Shown: piece by piece, positions 9,278 to 20,615 of the stretch
Numbering within the stretch: position 1 is the first letter of the stretch
How the letters are laid out: every line of letters begins with the position of its first letter
NCBI GenBank assembly: GCA_964058845.1
Contig: CAXKVR010000010.1
Coordinates: 372,001-436,000, forward strand
DNA length: 64,000 nt
From: Carex sylvatica
Lineage: Eukaryota; Streptophyta; Magnoliopsida; Poales; Cyperaceae
Reading direction: 5' to 3'
Position numbers and translations under genes: made by a program
The notes under the pieces: generated by a model
What the model was told of the DNA's origin: nothing
The model's database searches: none
What the model saw: only the letters and a program-made list of their open reading frames with translations

Positions 9278-12200
9278 TCATGAAACGGTACGGCCGTAAC
9301 ACACTGACGCAAGGTAAAGGTTCTTGCCCCACTTTTCCTGGAAAAAGAGAAACAACAAAACTTAGTAAATAGTAAATGTGCAAATAATTTCAAGTTTCAC
9401 AAGATGAATGTGCAAATTTCACAGGCAAATACATTTTTCACAATTATCAAGCAATTCCTCTCTTCTGGGCGATAATTAAAAAAAAGGCAATTCGCTGTTC
9501 CAGAAAAAGGCTGCACAGTAAACTAAAAGGCCAAAATTTTTTTTGACAAGGATACACTATATCCGAAGTACTTATTTGCAGAACAAAACTATATATTTAA
9601 TCCTGTCCAAAAGGAAGGTCTAATAGGGGAAGTTTTGCAGAGTTCATTGGCGGAAAAATATCATCATTCTTTTTCCGTTGCTCTAGGTTTACCCTGATTT
9701 GAAGAAATGAGTACCTTGACATGTTGGCTCGGAAAAGCAGAAGTCCGAAGCGTCTCTTGTGTTTCATCTACAGGCTTCTTTCGGGGCACACTCAGAACAA
9801 AAGCTGCCTGGTCCCAAGTAGCAGCGGTCGCAGTTATGCGGTAACCATTGTCCCACCTTTTGTGAATTCCTTCGCTAGGATACAGGAAGTCCAGCTCCAC
9901 AACCTAAAAGCAATAATGCATAATTTCATTAATCAAGTATCTATAAACAGAGTGAAACCAAAGTTGATTGCACAATTAATTACCATAGTATGACATTTTA
10001 CTTGCCTGATCTGAAAATCCCGCATTCCGCGACATAACAACAGCCCATCTTGTGCCTGCTGTTGCCATAGCAGTGACATAAAAGCCCTCTCTCCACTTTT
10101 TGTTTATCCATTTGAAAGGAAATGAGTCACTTACTTTGTAAGATTGTTGAGCATACTGGGTACCTGCCGACAAAGAGAAAAACATATTGTTTAACAACTT
10201 CCAATAATAAAAATATGAATAAGAAAGATAATAAGAAGATAAATGGTATACACCTCTGGACATAACTACCACAGAGCTGCCATTATTTGCACCGGCAAGT
10301 GCAGTTATATAGTAATTTCTCTCCCATTGATCCATTATCCACTCCTTAAAAGAACAAAAGTAATATCATTAGTATGATAATTGGAATTGATGTTTGAAAC
10401 TTCTTAATTGTGAAATGCACAAGGAGCTAACTTTGTGAAGGAAATGAGGAGAGAGCTCATAGACTTGAGAGGTAAAGCCGGTGCCAGCATCCATGATAAG
10501 AGCCCAGAGATTAGAACAAGAGGTAACACAGCTGATGAACAAACCATCTTCATTGCCTTTTTCAATGTGTTGATCAAGTCTTGCATCTGCCACGTTGTAA
10601 TGATACCTGAAATTTAAATAAAACCCAGAAATTAAATATTTGGATCATTTACTTAACATTAGCAGCTTTAGTGCCATAAAAGTATAATACAGAGTTATCC
10701 CAGGTTTAAAGTATTTTACCAAAACTGTATGTGAGACTAAACCATGCTCAAGGGCCCAAATATGAACTTCTATGAAATGATGAACCAGCAAAATAGGAAA
10801 CAAATGTGGCTCGATCAGAAATAATAAGAAGCCCATTTGAAAGGGCAGGCAGTCTAAAAGCCTGTATGCATGAGGTAGATTTCTTTGGGTGCCACGATTG
10901 GAGGATCAAGACCAAGATCAACAATACACTAATGACATGCAGTGTGTTCAACACTCCCCACCCCCCCCCCCCCCCCCACACACACACACAAAAAAAAAAG
11001 AGGAAAAAAGAAAGAATGCCCAGATAACAAGTGAGATCTTGACTAACTCTTAAGCAGCAAATGCACAAAATTCCAAATCCTCTTTTAATTATTTACATAA
11101 AAAAACTTGAACGCAAACAAAATAAATAATTTCTGAGCCAAGGGAATTTCCTAGTGATCAACCCTAAAGATGGTAAAAAGGTAACAAAAGAACCTTTGTT
11201 TCATTGGGCGGCGAGCATTGTAAACAGAGATCCACTGAGTAGCAGGCATTCCCATGCGCACCTTTTTCTTTGGTTGGTCGTCATCTTCTTCCATAGCCAA
11301 CCGCCCTCTCTTCTGCCCCACCTGTTGTATCAGCTTTACACAGTTATAAACTGAGCATTAGATGCACTCCCTCACTATAATTTTCACACACATACAGACA
11401 GAGACAGTCTACTTTTAACACTACATACCTTTTGAGCACCATCAGTGTTAAGAGGCCGGATGTCAGGATTGGGGCCCACAACCCCATCAAAAAGGGAGAT
11501 GCATTTTGCATAGTTAGGCTCTTCATCAAACTTCAAATTGACCACATACTCCACAAATTGCTTGAAGGGAAGAGGACAGAAGCAACACAGCGACTCTGGA
11601 GAAGTTGCCATCTTCTTTTTGCAAACAAGAAACCCCTTGTTTTCTCCCTATATTAAAAAAAATAGTAAACATAAGGACTAGATGCATGTATAGTCTTCTA
11701 ACATGTCCTATCTGTCAAATATATTTTTTATGTGGGTTGGGTGTTTACCTGATACCCTTGCCAAGGTAGCCGGCCTCTAAGAAGGAATACAAGTGTATAT
11801 GCAAGCGATTCAAGATCATCCCTTCTACTTCCAATCCTTCCTAGGTGAGCATGCACACTAGCATACCTAACAGTCCCTCTGCAACAGCCATTAAAAAAAA
11901 AGGATCAACCAACCAAACTTACATTCTTAGCTATCGCAATACAGCATTTAGTAAATGGAAAAATAGTAAATAAACCTGAAAACATCTGGCCGCTGGTCAT
12001 ATTCGACATGATGACCTGTGGTGCTATCCTTCCACTTGGTCGCTGCCAACATTCCATAGTTATACATGATTAATAACTTGAGAGACAAGGAAACATGAAG
12101 AAATATCAATAGCACGGGCTTTGTAAAACCGAATACTAGAATTTAACTATAAGTGCTTCTTCATCTCAACATTATATAAATATTACTCTAACCTAGTATA

Positions 12201-14446
12201 TTTTTCCCCTTATAACATGATCAGTGCTCAGCTACCCGTAAAATTGGAGTTACATCAAGGATTAATTCCATATTCTGGGGCAATTGCTAATGATATCAGC
12301 TTAAAAAACTGTCATCTTCAAAAAGGATAAATTACCTAAGCCAAGATCAACAAGAAATAGTTTCTTTTCATCTGCGGTCCCGGGAGTACCAAGTAAGAAG
12401 TTCTCAGGCTTCACATCCCCATGCACATATCTACAACCAAAAATCAATAAATAAGCACACCATCATCTTACACACAAAAGTAGGATAAAATTAAAGTTAT
12501 ATGTCAAGCACATCACAAGTGCTGGCTACTAACCCCTTGGAATGCATTTTCTCGAGTATTGATATAGCTTCAATAGCAATGCAGGCTACCATTTCCACCG
12601 ACATTCTACACATATTAAGAAAAAATTCACTTCGGTTATAAAAGCGTAAGAAGTACTGCATGGATCAAGTATAGAAGGTGTGAAACTCACGCATGAGAAT
12701 TGTTGTTCCAAACATCCCAAAGACTAGGCCCCAACATATCCATAACCTTCAAGAATATAATTCAGAAAACATCAGCAAGTAGCAATTAAGGAAGAAATGA
12801 AAATGGACCAAATAGAAAAATAAATGTCACCGGACCATGACATAATATTCCCCTTGGCGACCTTTGTAGTGGACTCTTGGTACACCATGAATGCCTCCAA
12901 GCGTACTAGAACGTGAAAATTTAGAATAGTGCATCAGTTGATCAAGGAAATCACACTTAATTTCTGATATTGAGAATTGTAAGTGCGATACAGAATTATA
13001 TTTGACTTACTTGTAGACTTGCCACTCGTAAGGCGGCCCGTGATTGCATCCTTTACTTGTTCTATGCTCGAACTTCAATGCAACCTAATAAAAGATGCAT
13101 GTAAACATCAGTTCAGAAAATATTCCTTCCCCACCTTTTTTTTTTTGGGAAAATGTCCCACCATCTTATCTAAGTTTAAAATCTTGGCTGGTACTTTTCC
13201 AAATATGTACCACTATTCCAAAGAAAAATGCACCCATCTTGCAAGCCACACTTTTCCAAATATGTACAAGTGCAACTAAACCTCAATATACCACCATAAC
13301 TGGCTTGTTTTTTTCTTTATTCAATTTGAGTCGAGAGGCATCAATATTTGACTTAAAAGATCAGGTGCAATTTTACAAAGCTCTATTTCTCAGCAAGCCC
13401 CAAATAAAATCAATATCGCCTCACGAGTGTAATGTGGTAAATGCATTAGCACTGGTATGCTAGAAAGTCCAAAATAAACAAACACAGTAACCCATCAAGT
13501 TATCTACACACCTCCAACGCACCAGCACCAGAGCTTGATGTGGCGGGGGTAAAGCGACGGCCAACATAGACTTGGCCAAATCCTCCCTTGCCTAGCCTTC
13601 TCTCAAGTTTGTATTTAGGGGAGTTGCCAACTTGCACCTGTATCAAAATAAAATGAAATCAAAAGAGGAAAAAAAATTAACAGAAGCAGCAGATTAATAA
13701 GCAAGTTGATTATTGGTCTTCATATGAGACATAGAATATATACGCATGTAGCTACAAACTACAAGGTTCACTTATCTCGCATGTTTGCTATCATAAATTG
13801 GGATAAATTCATAAAGAAGTAAATGCTTGGAATCGAAATAGAGAAAGAATTGAAGAAAGCCCAAAACTTGGAACTATTCTTTTTATTGTATTTCCTTGTC
13901 AGCTACATAAGAAATCACAAATTACACGTCCTTCCAATTTCTGTTCAAAACTTCAAATGAATGCACAATGAAGCCTTTCAGCAAAATTCGTTTTTTAGTA
14001 ACCATAACCACAAGTTGAAGAGGCAACTACTTTTTGTTTATTTGTTACTCCTTTTATGAAATTGACATTAAAATAAAAACTACAGAAAAAATAACAAAAA
14101 AAGACCTCACCGTTTCTGGAAGCGGAGCGGTGCCTTCATCTTCCCCTCCAGCAAGTCTATTATCGCCACTTTTCCCACCACTGCCAAATTCATCCATCTT
14201 TTTCTCTGCAATCGCTAATCCTACCTCGTTATTGTCTCCTTCCCCTTCTTCTAGACCGATATGATTCTCTCTCACCTCGGGTTGCGCCAACGCAGCCGCT
14301 ATTTCTCCCACCCTCGCCGTACCAACCTGCGTCCTCGAGTTAGGGTTAGAGTTCGGCGGCTGACACCTCTCTTCCGCCGGTGTATTTCGAACCTCAGCTG
14401 TCACTGTTCGTCCCGCACAACTTCCGCTCCTCAAATCGGGCATCAT
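9278..14446 (-). CDS. Casein kinase 1-like Ser/Thr kinase, HD16/EL1 (MUT9-like kinase) family
   Basis: Sixteen exons, 681 residues (high to low): 14446-14111, 13637-13512, 13084-13011, 12905-12836, 12746-12691, 12605-12534, 12430-12336, 12042-11976, 11878-11749, 11647-11429, 11321-11194, 10606-10432, 10344-10254, 10163-10006, 9903-9715, 9337-9278. Start at MMPDLRSG; MPxLRSG is the family's N-terminus. Kinase features: GKGGFGQV glycine loop (about 128-135), VALKFE Lys (158), HGDVKPEN catalytic loop (248-255) and DLG in place of DFG (273-275), all typical of CK1. A basic QPKKKVR stretch follows the kinase domain, then the long conserved plant-specific C-terminal domain to the end (CYGRTVS). Family members phosphorylate histone H3, PRR/Ghd7-type flowering regulators and other nuclear proteins; that role here is inference. 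Intron 14 uses a GC donor (CAG/GCAAGT) and intron 4 a weak GTCCGG donor. Length and architecture are normal, so the gene looks intact. Confidence 0.95.
9904..10005 (-). other. GC-AG intron in the kinase gene
   Basis: The exon ends ...GATCAG and the intron starts GCAAGTAAAA; the acceptor ends AG before GTTGTGGAG. The conserved protein order [15 protein letters not shown] fixes the junction, and no GT donor preserves frame. CAG/GCAAGT is the consensus of GC-AG introns. Confidence 0.88.
10961..10990. repeat. Poly-C and CA microsatellite in a kinase intron
   Basis: About 20 consecutive C residues on the + strand (poly-G on the transcribed sense of the kinase gene) run into (CA)n and then poly-A. 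It lies in the intron between exons 10606-10432 and 11321-11194. Such a tract is length-variable and error-prone in sequencing. Confidence 0.85.
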
Positions 14447-14450
14447 TCAT

Positions 14451-14473
14451 CCATGGAACCTCGCCATGGAACC
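14451..14473 (-). promoter_or_regulatory. Upstream ATG cluster before the kinase start
   Basis: On the minus strand two upstream ATGs (in repeated CCATGG contexts) lie just 5' of the kinase ATG. The nearer gives ATG GAT GAA TGA, whose stop codon overlaps the kinase ATGATG; the farther gives a six-codon frame ending at the same kind of TGA. If transcribed, these are minimal uORFs able to dampen translation. No transcript start is visible from sequence alone. Confidence 0.45.
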
Positions 14474-14574
14474 AAACCCTAGTTTTTTTCAGTGTACTTC
14501 CTTCTTCCTTTAATGACACGATTAAATCGGAAATTAGAGGTTATTAGTTGCGGAGAGCATAGAAAGCTACAAAT

Positions 14575-15477
14575 GAAATTAGTAAGGCTATACTTGGAGC
14601 AAAATTAGGGTTAGGGTTTGATCGGGCAAGAGAGGGATGCTACAAGCGATAGCGAACAGAGAGGTTATCGGGTGGAGTAGACGTTCTTATAGTCTGAGTC
14701 ACCGAATTGTACTCCCCATGAATTATCGTCGAAGGACCCACCGACCCCTTAAATTTAGACCAGGTCCAGGATATAATCTCTTAAAAACAGAGATAATATC
14801 ATACAAGGATATTCAGATTGTATGTGATCACGTTTTCAAATTATTTCGTGGAGCGATCATTTTATAATAGCATTTTTTACTGTTACATGTTTTACTTTAT
14901 TGATATGAATGTATAAACTTCTGTGCAGCGAGTTCAGAGTAATTTCTGAAAGATGAGATAAGAGTAGGTCCGATGGGCATTGGATCTACTTTTAGGTTCA
15001 ATTAGCTCTACAACCGTACGATTAGCATTAAAATCTGTGCGCACGGAAATTGATAAACAATCATAGGGATTTTAATAGAAGCGCACGAATCTTGATGTAA
15101 TTGAATGGCCAGATCACCCATCGAACCAAAGTAGGTCCAATGGGCATCGGACCTACTCCGAAGTGCTGAAAGATATAATACTGTACGGTTGATTCACGAG
15201 TCTCGAAGAAAACGGCTTCCATGCGCTCGGATCTGGCCTCACTTGTCAGCACATTCGCCCGTTATGTGTTCGACAAATAAACTTTCGGCAAAAATAAAGG
15301 ACCAAATAGATCTGGTAACCTTGGACCTATTCTGCTCCAAGTTCTCTTAAAAAAAAAAAATTCTGCTCCAAGAAAATAGCCTTACTAATTTCTGTTTTTA
15401 TCGGACAACAGCTTTTTCCCCAAGTATAGCCTTACTAATTCCATTTTTTAAAAATAACAGCTAATTCCAAGTATAGT
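14575..15477. repeat. Long inverted repeat enclosing a MITE, next to the kinase 5' end
   Basis: The left arm 14575-14606 (GAAATTAGTAAGGCTATACT...) is matched in inverse at 15358-15392 (...TAGCCTTACTAATTTC) and again at 15421-15442 and partly 15464-15477. Inside, 14963-14990 and 15130-15157 carry AGTAGGTCC(G/A)ATGGGCAT motifs that pair both as direct and as inverted repeats, which looks like a separate 195-bp MITE. No gene is seen here. The frame at 14637-14867 has no family resemblance. Confidence 0.55.
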
Positions 15478-16073
15478 ATTTCTATATTGGATTGTTGTGC
15501 ATCTTTCATTTGATTTTCAAGCTTTAAAATGCTGTTTCAAGCATATCTTTGTACAAATTTATCTCCTTTTTATGGAGTTGTATCAGTAAATTACGTCCAA
15601 GAGCTTTAAATGCAAAAAAAAAAAAAAAAGACAAATAGAAAATAGTAGCATTGGACCTATTCTTATTAATAAACAAAAAAATTAGTTGTTCCACTTCTTT
15701 TATAAAATAATTTATTCTATGTAAATAAAGAGAGGAAATCCCTTTTTTTTTTATGGAAAAAGGAATAAAATTCATTTTGGCTTAGGCTGGGTGCATGCAT
15801 TCAAGTATCTGGCGTGCTTAGAATTTTAGTCTAGGCTTGCTTGAGAAGTAAAATATGAATTCATGGATAAATTAAGAAATGGAGTTTGATTATAATTCAT
15901 CTTATATATCTCTCCGGTATTTTTTTTCCTATTGCTTCCTTAATAATTGCATTACAAACAGCAGATATGTAGCAAATTTGCTGCTTTATATATATTGCAC
16001 CCTTTTTTTGTTATGTCCAACGAATTATATGTAGTCACTTGTTATATGTTCGTTAAAATTTTGAAACTTAGTA
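15478..16073. other. Intergenic, no gene seen
   Basis: A+T-rich DNA with poly-A (15614) and poly-T (15745, 15920) tracts. Reverse-strand frame 15524-15775 is low complexity. No element ends recognised. Confidence 0.5.
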
Positions 16074-16082
16074 ATTATTACT

Positions 16083-16474
16083 GAGTCCGGCTAGTATGAC
16101 ATCGGTGTCACATGACACTAACTTCAAAATTGATTGAATAAACTTCAAACGACTAATTTAAACCGTTCAAATCAATTTACTTTATGAGTGATGTGTTTAC
16201 ATGCAAACTTTTTATATTTTCGAGTTATTTTAGTATCAAATCAAGTAGTAAAAAAATTAAAAAATGAATGTATTAAAATTAACTTAAAAACTCACACATT
16301 TGACCGCATGACTTGATATCAAATAAATTCAAAATGTTATAAATTTTACATGTAAACGCACAACTAATGAATCGGTTTGAACGGTTTGGATTTACTATTC
16401 AAAGTCAATTTGATAGATTTTGGAGTTGGTGTTATATAGATTGAAATAACACTAATGTTATACTAACCATACTC
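16083..16474. mobile_element. MITE, 392 bp, with 9-bp target duplication (family GAGTCCGGCTAG)
   Basis: The inverted ends pair GGCTAGTATGACATCGGTGT with its near-complement ACACTAATGTTATACTAACC. A perfect 9-bp direct repeat ATTATTACT flanks it (16074-16082, 16475-16483). The subterminal regions are also palindromic: AAACCGTTCAAATCAATTTA against its complement, and TGATATCAAATAAATTC. The related copy at 42598-42992 reads in the opposite orientation. Probably Mutator-like from duplication size. Confidence 0.8.
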
Positions 16475-16629
16475 ATTATTACTCATGAATTTATCTCAAC
16501 TTTGTGCAAACTTCTTTTACTACGATACGTAGACTAAAAATCAATAGAACACGCGTAAAATATGTAAAGACTAGAAAGGTCGGACTCCTCTAGTCCAATG
16601 TGTATGAATAAATACTTGATATCTTAGAT

Positions 16630-17290
16630 ATGAATACTTGCGTGACAAGATATGAATACTTGTGCTACGGATAACTCGAAAATATATCATCATGGATCTC
16701 ATTTGAAAGATAAAATTGTGTAGAAAACATTCGTTGTTTTAGATTTGCAAAATTCCTCATAACTCGTTAGAAATATTATTTAGATTGAACAGAGAAGAAA
16801 AAATCACCTCTAAAAACGTGTAAAAGATGGATGAGTGATGTATCTAGTTTTTATATTTACACTTGCACGACGAGGATGAATATTTTCTCGATAAGATATG
16901 AATACTTGCGTTACGAGATATGAATACTTGTGCAATAGACAACTCGAAAATACGTCATCATAGATCTCATTTGAAAGATAAAATTGTGTAGAAAACATTC
17001 GTGGTTTTAGATTTGCAAAATTCCTCACAGATCGTCAGAAATATTGGTTATATTGAATGAAGAAAAAAAATCACCTCTAAAAACGTGTAAAATATGGATG
17101 TGTGATGTATCCAGTTTTTATATTTGCAATTGCACGACGATGATGAATATTTTCTCGATGAGGATAAATACTTGTGCTAGACAACTCGAAAGTATGTCAT
17201 CATGAATCTCATTTGAAAAATAAAATTATGTAGAAAATATTTGTGATTTTAAATTTGTAAAATTTATCACCGATCATCAGAAATATATGT
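16630..17290. repeat. Tandem repeat, about 2.5 units of 245-270 bp
   Basis: Units begin near 16630, 16899 and 17160, each with ATGAATACTTG(C/T)G, ACAACTCGAAA, a TCATCAT(G/A)(G/A)ATCTCATTTGAAA block, AAAATTGTGTAGAAAACATT and CACCTCTAAAAACGTGTAAAA. The third unit is partial and more diverged. It ends about 500 bp upstream of the MADS-box ORF. Confidence 0.8.
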
Positions 17291-17630
17291 ATAAATATTT
17301 TTGTAATATATATTAAACTATATGATATATATCTACTTTTATTATATAGAATATACGGATAATTAAAATTTAAAATTATATCTGTATTTATATCCGCATA
17401 AATATTTGTATCAAATTTTTAGATATGGTCGGATATTATCTAATCCGTTTGCACCCATATCGTGTCATGTTCAAATTTCCTATATACGGAGACATCTCGA
17501 TACAGCACAAAATTATATACGGAGAAATTGATTATTTTTAATAGTTTTAACAAGAAAATGATTATTTGGTTTGAAGGATGCGCCAGCGCCGATAATTTAT
17601 TCGTAAAAAAAAAAAAAAAGTGTTCCGCGG

Positions 17631-17644
17631 GTATATATATACAC
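17631..17644 (+). promoter_or_regulatory. Candidate TATA box for the MADS-box gene
   Basis: GTATATATATACAC lies 141-154 bp upstream of the MADS ATG, followed by a purine-rich GAAAGAGAGAAAGAGAG leader typical of a plant 5' UTR. Position fits a start site near 17665-17680. Inferred only from motif and spacing. Confidence 0.45.
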
Positions 17645-17784
17645 ATTATATACATGCAGCCAGCCTACCCCTCTCCGCTCCCCTTTAAACGGTCGACTAG
17701 CTAGCTAGAGTTTTTCATTTTCTTGCAACCACGAAAGAGAGAAAGAGAGAACAAAGAAATCAAGAATAGCAGAGAAGTACAGAG

Positions 17785-18240
17785 ATGGGAAGAAAGAAAG
17801 TGACAATGAAGTTGATCGGTAGTCGATCAGTTCGTTGTACGAATTTGAAGAAGAGAAGGTCGTCCATCTTGAAAAAGGCGAGCAAACTCACAAAATTATG
17901 TGGTAAGCCGGTGTGCCTCGTTGTTTCTGACAGGCCGGACAATTCATCACCTGTAGTATGGCTGTCACAAGAGGAAGTGGAACAGATGCTCTCCATGGCC
18001 AAGAGCATGCCAGAGGGAAAGCAAAAGAAGAAGAAACTTGTACGGGAGGTTGCCGAGATACAGGATCAGGAAAACTTACATCTTGAGGCAATGTTGCAGA
18101 TGCACTTGAAAGAGGCTCTGGAGAGAATAGATAGCCAGCTTACAATTACGCCCTTCTCAGTGGCCCTAGAATCAAGTATGGTGCAACCACCTATTGTCGA
18201 GGATGGGAAGCACCTGATCATGATGCGTATACACGAATAG
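17785..18240 (+). CDS. Type I (M-gamma-like) MADS-box protein, possibly frame-broken
   Basis: A 151-residue ORF that starts MGRKKVTMKLIGSRSVR and continues with FKKR-like LKKRRSSILKKASKLTKLCG, the SRF-type DNA-binding MADS domain (residues 1-60). It is followed by VWLSQEEVEQML and a basic, coiled region to about 120. There is no K domain, as expected for type I. The pattern (MxRKKV, LCG, PxVW) is closest to the M-gamma/AGL80 group, which acts in the female gametophyte and endosperm; expression is unknown. M-gamma proteins usually run to 200-300 residues, and here coding-like sequence continues in other frames to about 18790 (see the next entry). Either a short functional protein or a gene broken by frameshifts. 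Intronless, as most type I genes are. Confidence 0.75.
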   Translation: MGRKKVTMKLIGSRSVRCTNLKKRRSSILKKASKLTKLCGKPVCLVVSDRPDNSSPVVWLSQEEVEQMLSMAKSMPEGKQKKKKLVREVAEIQDQENLHLEAMLQMHLKEALERIDSQLTITPFSVALESSMVQPPIVEDGKHLIMMRIHE

Positions 18241-18791
18241 GGCATGTTGTGGGATTATGAGACTGCCCGGATCGTTTGATCCATTCGTGTTGCCTTCTAT
18301 TTCTATGCCCGCTTTGTTTGATGCACCCTACGTCACATCAGGAGGAGGAATCATCGAGACCCAGAGTTTCAATGCCGGAGCAACATATGCATGTGCATGT
18401 GGTGGAGAAGAGAAAGAGAGCATGCAGTGGGATGGAGAGCATCTGGAGCCTATTTTCATGGAAGATTGCTTGCCAGATGATGGAGAGCCCCTGACGCCTA
18501 TACTAGACAAATATGTTTGAACCCGTCTTGGATTTGTATACAGCACGTCATGAGGCTTCTTTGCCAGAGCAGCACATCGTGGATCCGGAGAAGATGCCTA
18601 GTAATATGTCAGATGCACCCAACGAAACAGGAGGAATCTTCTCTGTCGTGGTGGCATCTTCTTCAGAGTGATGCGGCACAAGTTGTAGGGCCTCTGCTGA
18701 TGTGGCACCTGTTCCGGAGGGGTCAGATGTCCATTCTTTGGACGATGATTTTGATGTCATTCTGACATCGTTTTTCAAAAAATATTTTTAG
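18241..18791 (+). pseudogene. Out-of-frame coding-like tail of the MADS-box gene
   Basis: Three successive protein-like blocks follow the TAG at 18238, each in a different frame. 18257-18520 gives 87 residues with proline/acidic composition ending ...DDGEPLTPILDKYV. 18519-18671 starts FEPVLDLYTARHEASLPEQ. From 18672 a third block ends ...DDDFDVILTSFFKKYF at about 18791. Composition resembles the acidic C-terminal region of type I MADS factors. The simplest reading is that small indels have broken one longer C-terminus; assembly error or introns are alternatives. Confidence 0.5.
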
Positions 18792-20615
18792 GCAATTCAC
18801 ATTTATTGATCAGTTTTGTAAGTGATGGTTCGGATTGCTAAAAAACTAGTAATAAAGATTTGTTGTGGACAATTAATTGAATTTAGGAGATGGTAAATCA
18901 TGCAATTTGTTGTGGATAATTAATGATTTATGACTGTATACTACGTTTAATGAATGGAGTTTTGATTTATACTGGTACTTGATGTAAGTGTACCAGTAAG
19001 AAACTGTAAGTGTACTATAAAGAAGCTGGTTGTTTCCATGGATTAGAGCAAAGAGTTTAATTTGATATATACTGGTATCCGGAGCAGGTGCTAGGAGCCT
19101 TTTTTGTGTTTGAATCACGAATTATGATTTTTTTTATCCATCATATTTATGTAGAATTATGTAGGTACAGAGATATGTTCTTTTTAAATCATATGTATTG
19201 TTCGAGCCATACTGTTACATCTTATATTCTTGTATGAATTGTTATATTGCGAAGAGAAATTATATATCATAAGAAGATTGTTTTTCGATTTTATAATTTC
19301 ATATTTTAATAGAAATACATGATAAACTTAGTCCATTAAGCCAGACTTGATATCAAATATGAACTGTATGGTGCTGAATAATGTTTTATTCAGATGTTGC
19401 AAAACCGGCTTCACCATTGTTGTTATTGGTCATGCTATGGACCGTATTTGATTTTTTTTTTTCTTTCTGAAAAGTTTCGCAGTGTCAAGTCTCATGAGAG
19501 GGGTTCGAACTCTCGACTTTCCGATAACTACAGTTTTAGAACTTTCTCCTAACCAATCTTTCTCAAGTCCGTATTTGGTTTCATTAATCGGATTTTACAA
19601 ATTGGTGCATGGAGTAGGGATTTTACTGCTCTCTCATCCACATCAATTTTATTGCGAGTTCTAGGGCAAGAGATTGTTTAGCAAGTCATGCTCCCAAGTA
19701 GGTATTCATTTTGTGCCTTCACGTATTTTACTAATCTTCTGTTAAATGAAAGTATATTTTAGTAGATACTGCCAGACTTTTCCACATTAGCATCGGTCAC
19801 ACTCTAGTACTGTTGTTTATCTTTGTGCGGTAGAACAGTTTAAGCTGGATGTCTGATTCGTTTTATTTTATTTTATATATTAAGAGTTATTTTAGTTTGG
19901 ACAGTGGCAATTAGTTATTATTATAAGGTCTATTAAATAAATTTCTGTTCCACTTGAGCGGATCCACATGATTCAACTATTCTCTTGCATTTTGAAATAT
20001 GCTCAATTCTGTTTAGAAATCGATTGACAAATGAAAACACTTTATTAAAAACATTACTTTACCTTCTATAGCAACAAACTCAAAATCTTACAATTGCACT
20101 TAAGAAGCATTAAATGGTAGTCCTTTGAAGAAAGTTACTCGGTAGTAAAAAATTGAGATATACAAAAAACAGCTATCAGATGTTGGTTAATGAATTTGAT
20201 AAGATGGAATTATTTTAAAATAAATGAAAAAGGCACTAAATGATCAAATAATCATTTGCGAGATGGAATTATTTTAAAATAAGTGAAAAAAAAAGGCACT
20301 AAATGATCAAATAATCATTTGCAAACTTGACAGATCAACAATATAATGAAGTAATGAAGGTATTGAATCTTCTACACAAACTTCGTATCAACAAAAATGT
20401 TATAGACTATAAAATAACAACATGAGAATATAGTCATATGATTGAAAAGACAATCTCACATTTGTTTCCGTCAGAAATTGAGTGCTGTGAACTGATATAG
20501 ATTCCTAATATTGATCTATAGTTGCTGTTGTTTTAGCAAAGAACGAATCAATTTACAGTAAGAAAGAAAGGTGGGAAAACAAGTATAATCAATGTCCTTC
20601 ATTTTATGTGGATTT
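18792..20615. other. Intergenic, between MADS-box gene and golgin 3' end
   Basis: No gene seen. 19460-19560 resembles the repeated phrase at 62580-62770 (CATGAGAGGGGTTCGAACTCTCGAC, TAACTACAGTTTTAG), which contains a GGTTCGAA box like the pol III B box of tRNA-derived SINEs. 20202-20323 is a two-copy tandem repeat. Confidence 0.5.
20202..20323. repeat. Two-copy tandem duplication, about 60 bp
   Basis: AGATGGAATTATTTTAAAAT, then a spacer and AAAGGCACTAAATGATCAAA, ending ATAATCATTTGC, occurs at 20202-20260 and again at 20261-20323. The copies differ by one substitution and a few extra A residues. It lies about 300 bp beyond the golgin stop codon. Confidence 0.9.

Noticed and set aside
13..13463. 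Plus-strand frames at 12983-13463 and 9721-9993
   Set aside because: They lie across exons and introns of the minus-strand kinase gene and are shadows.
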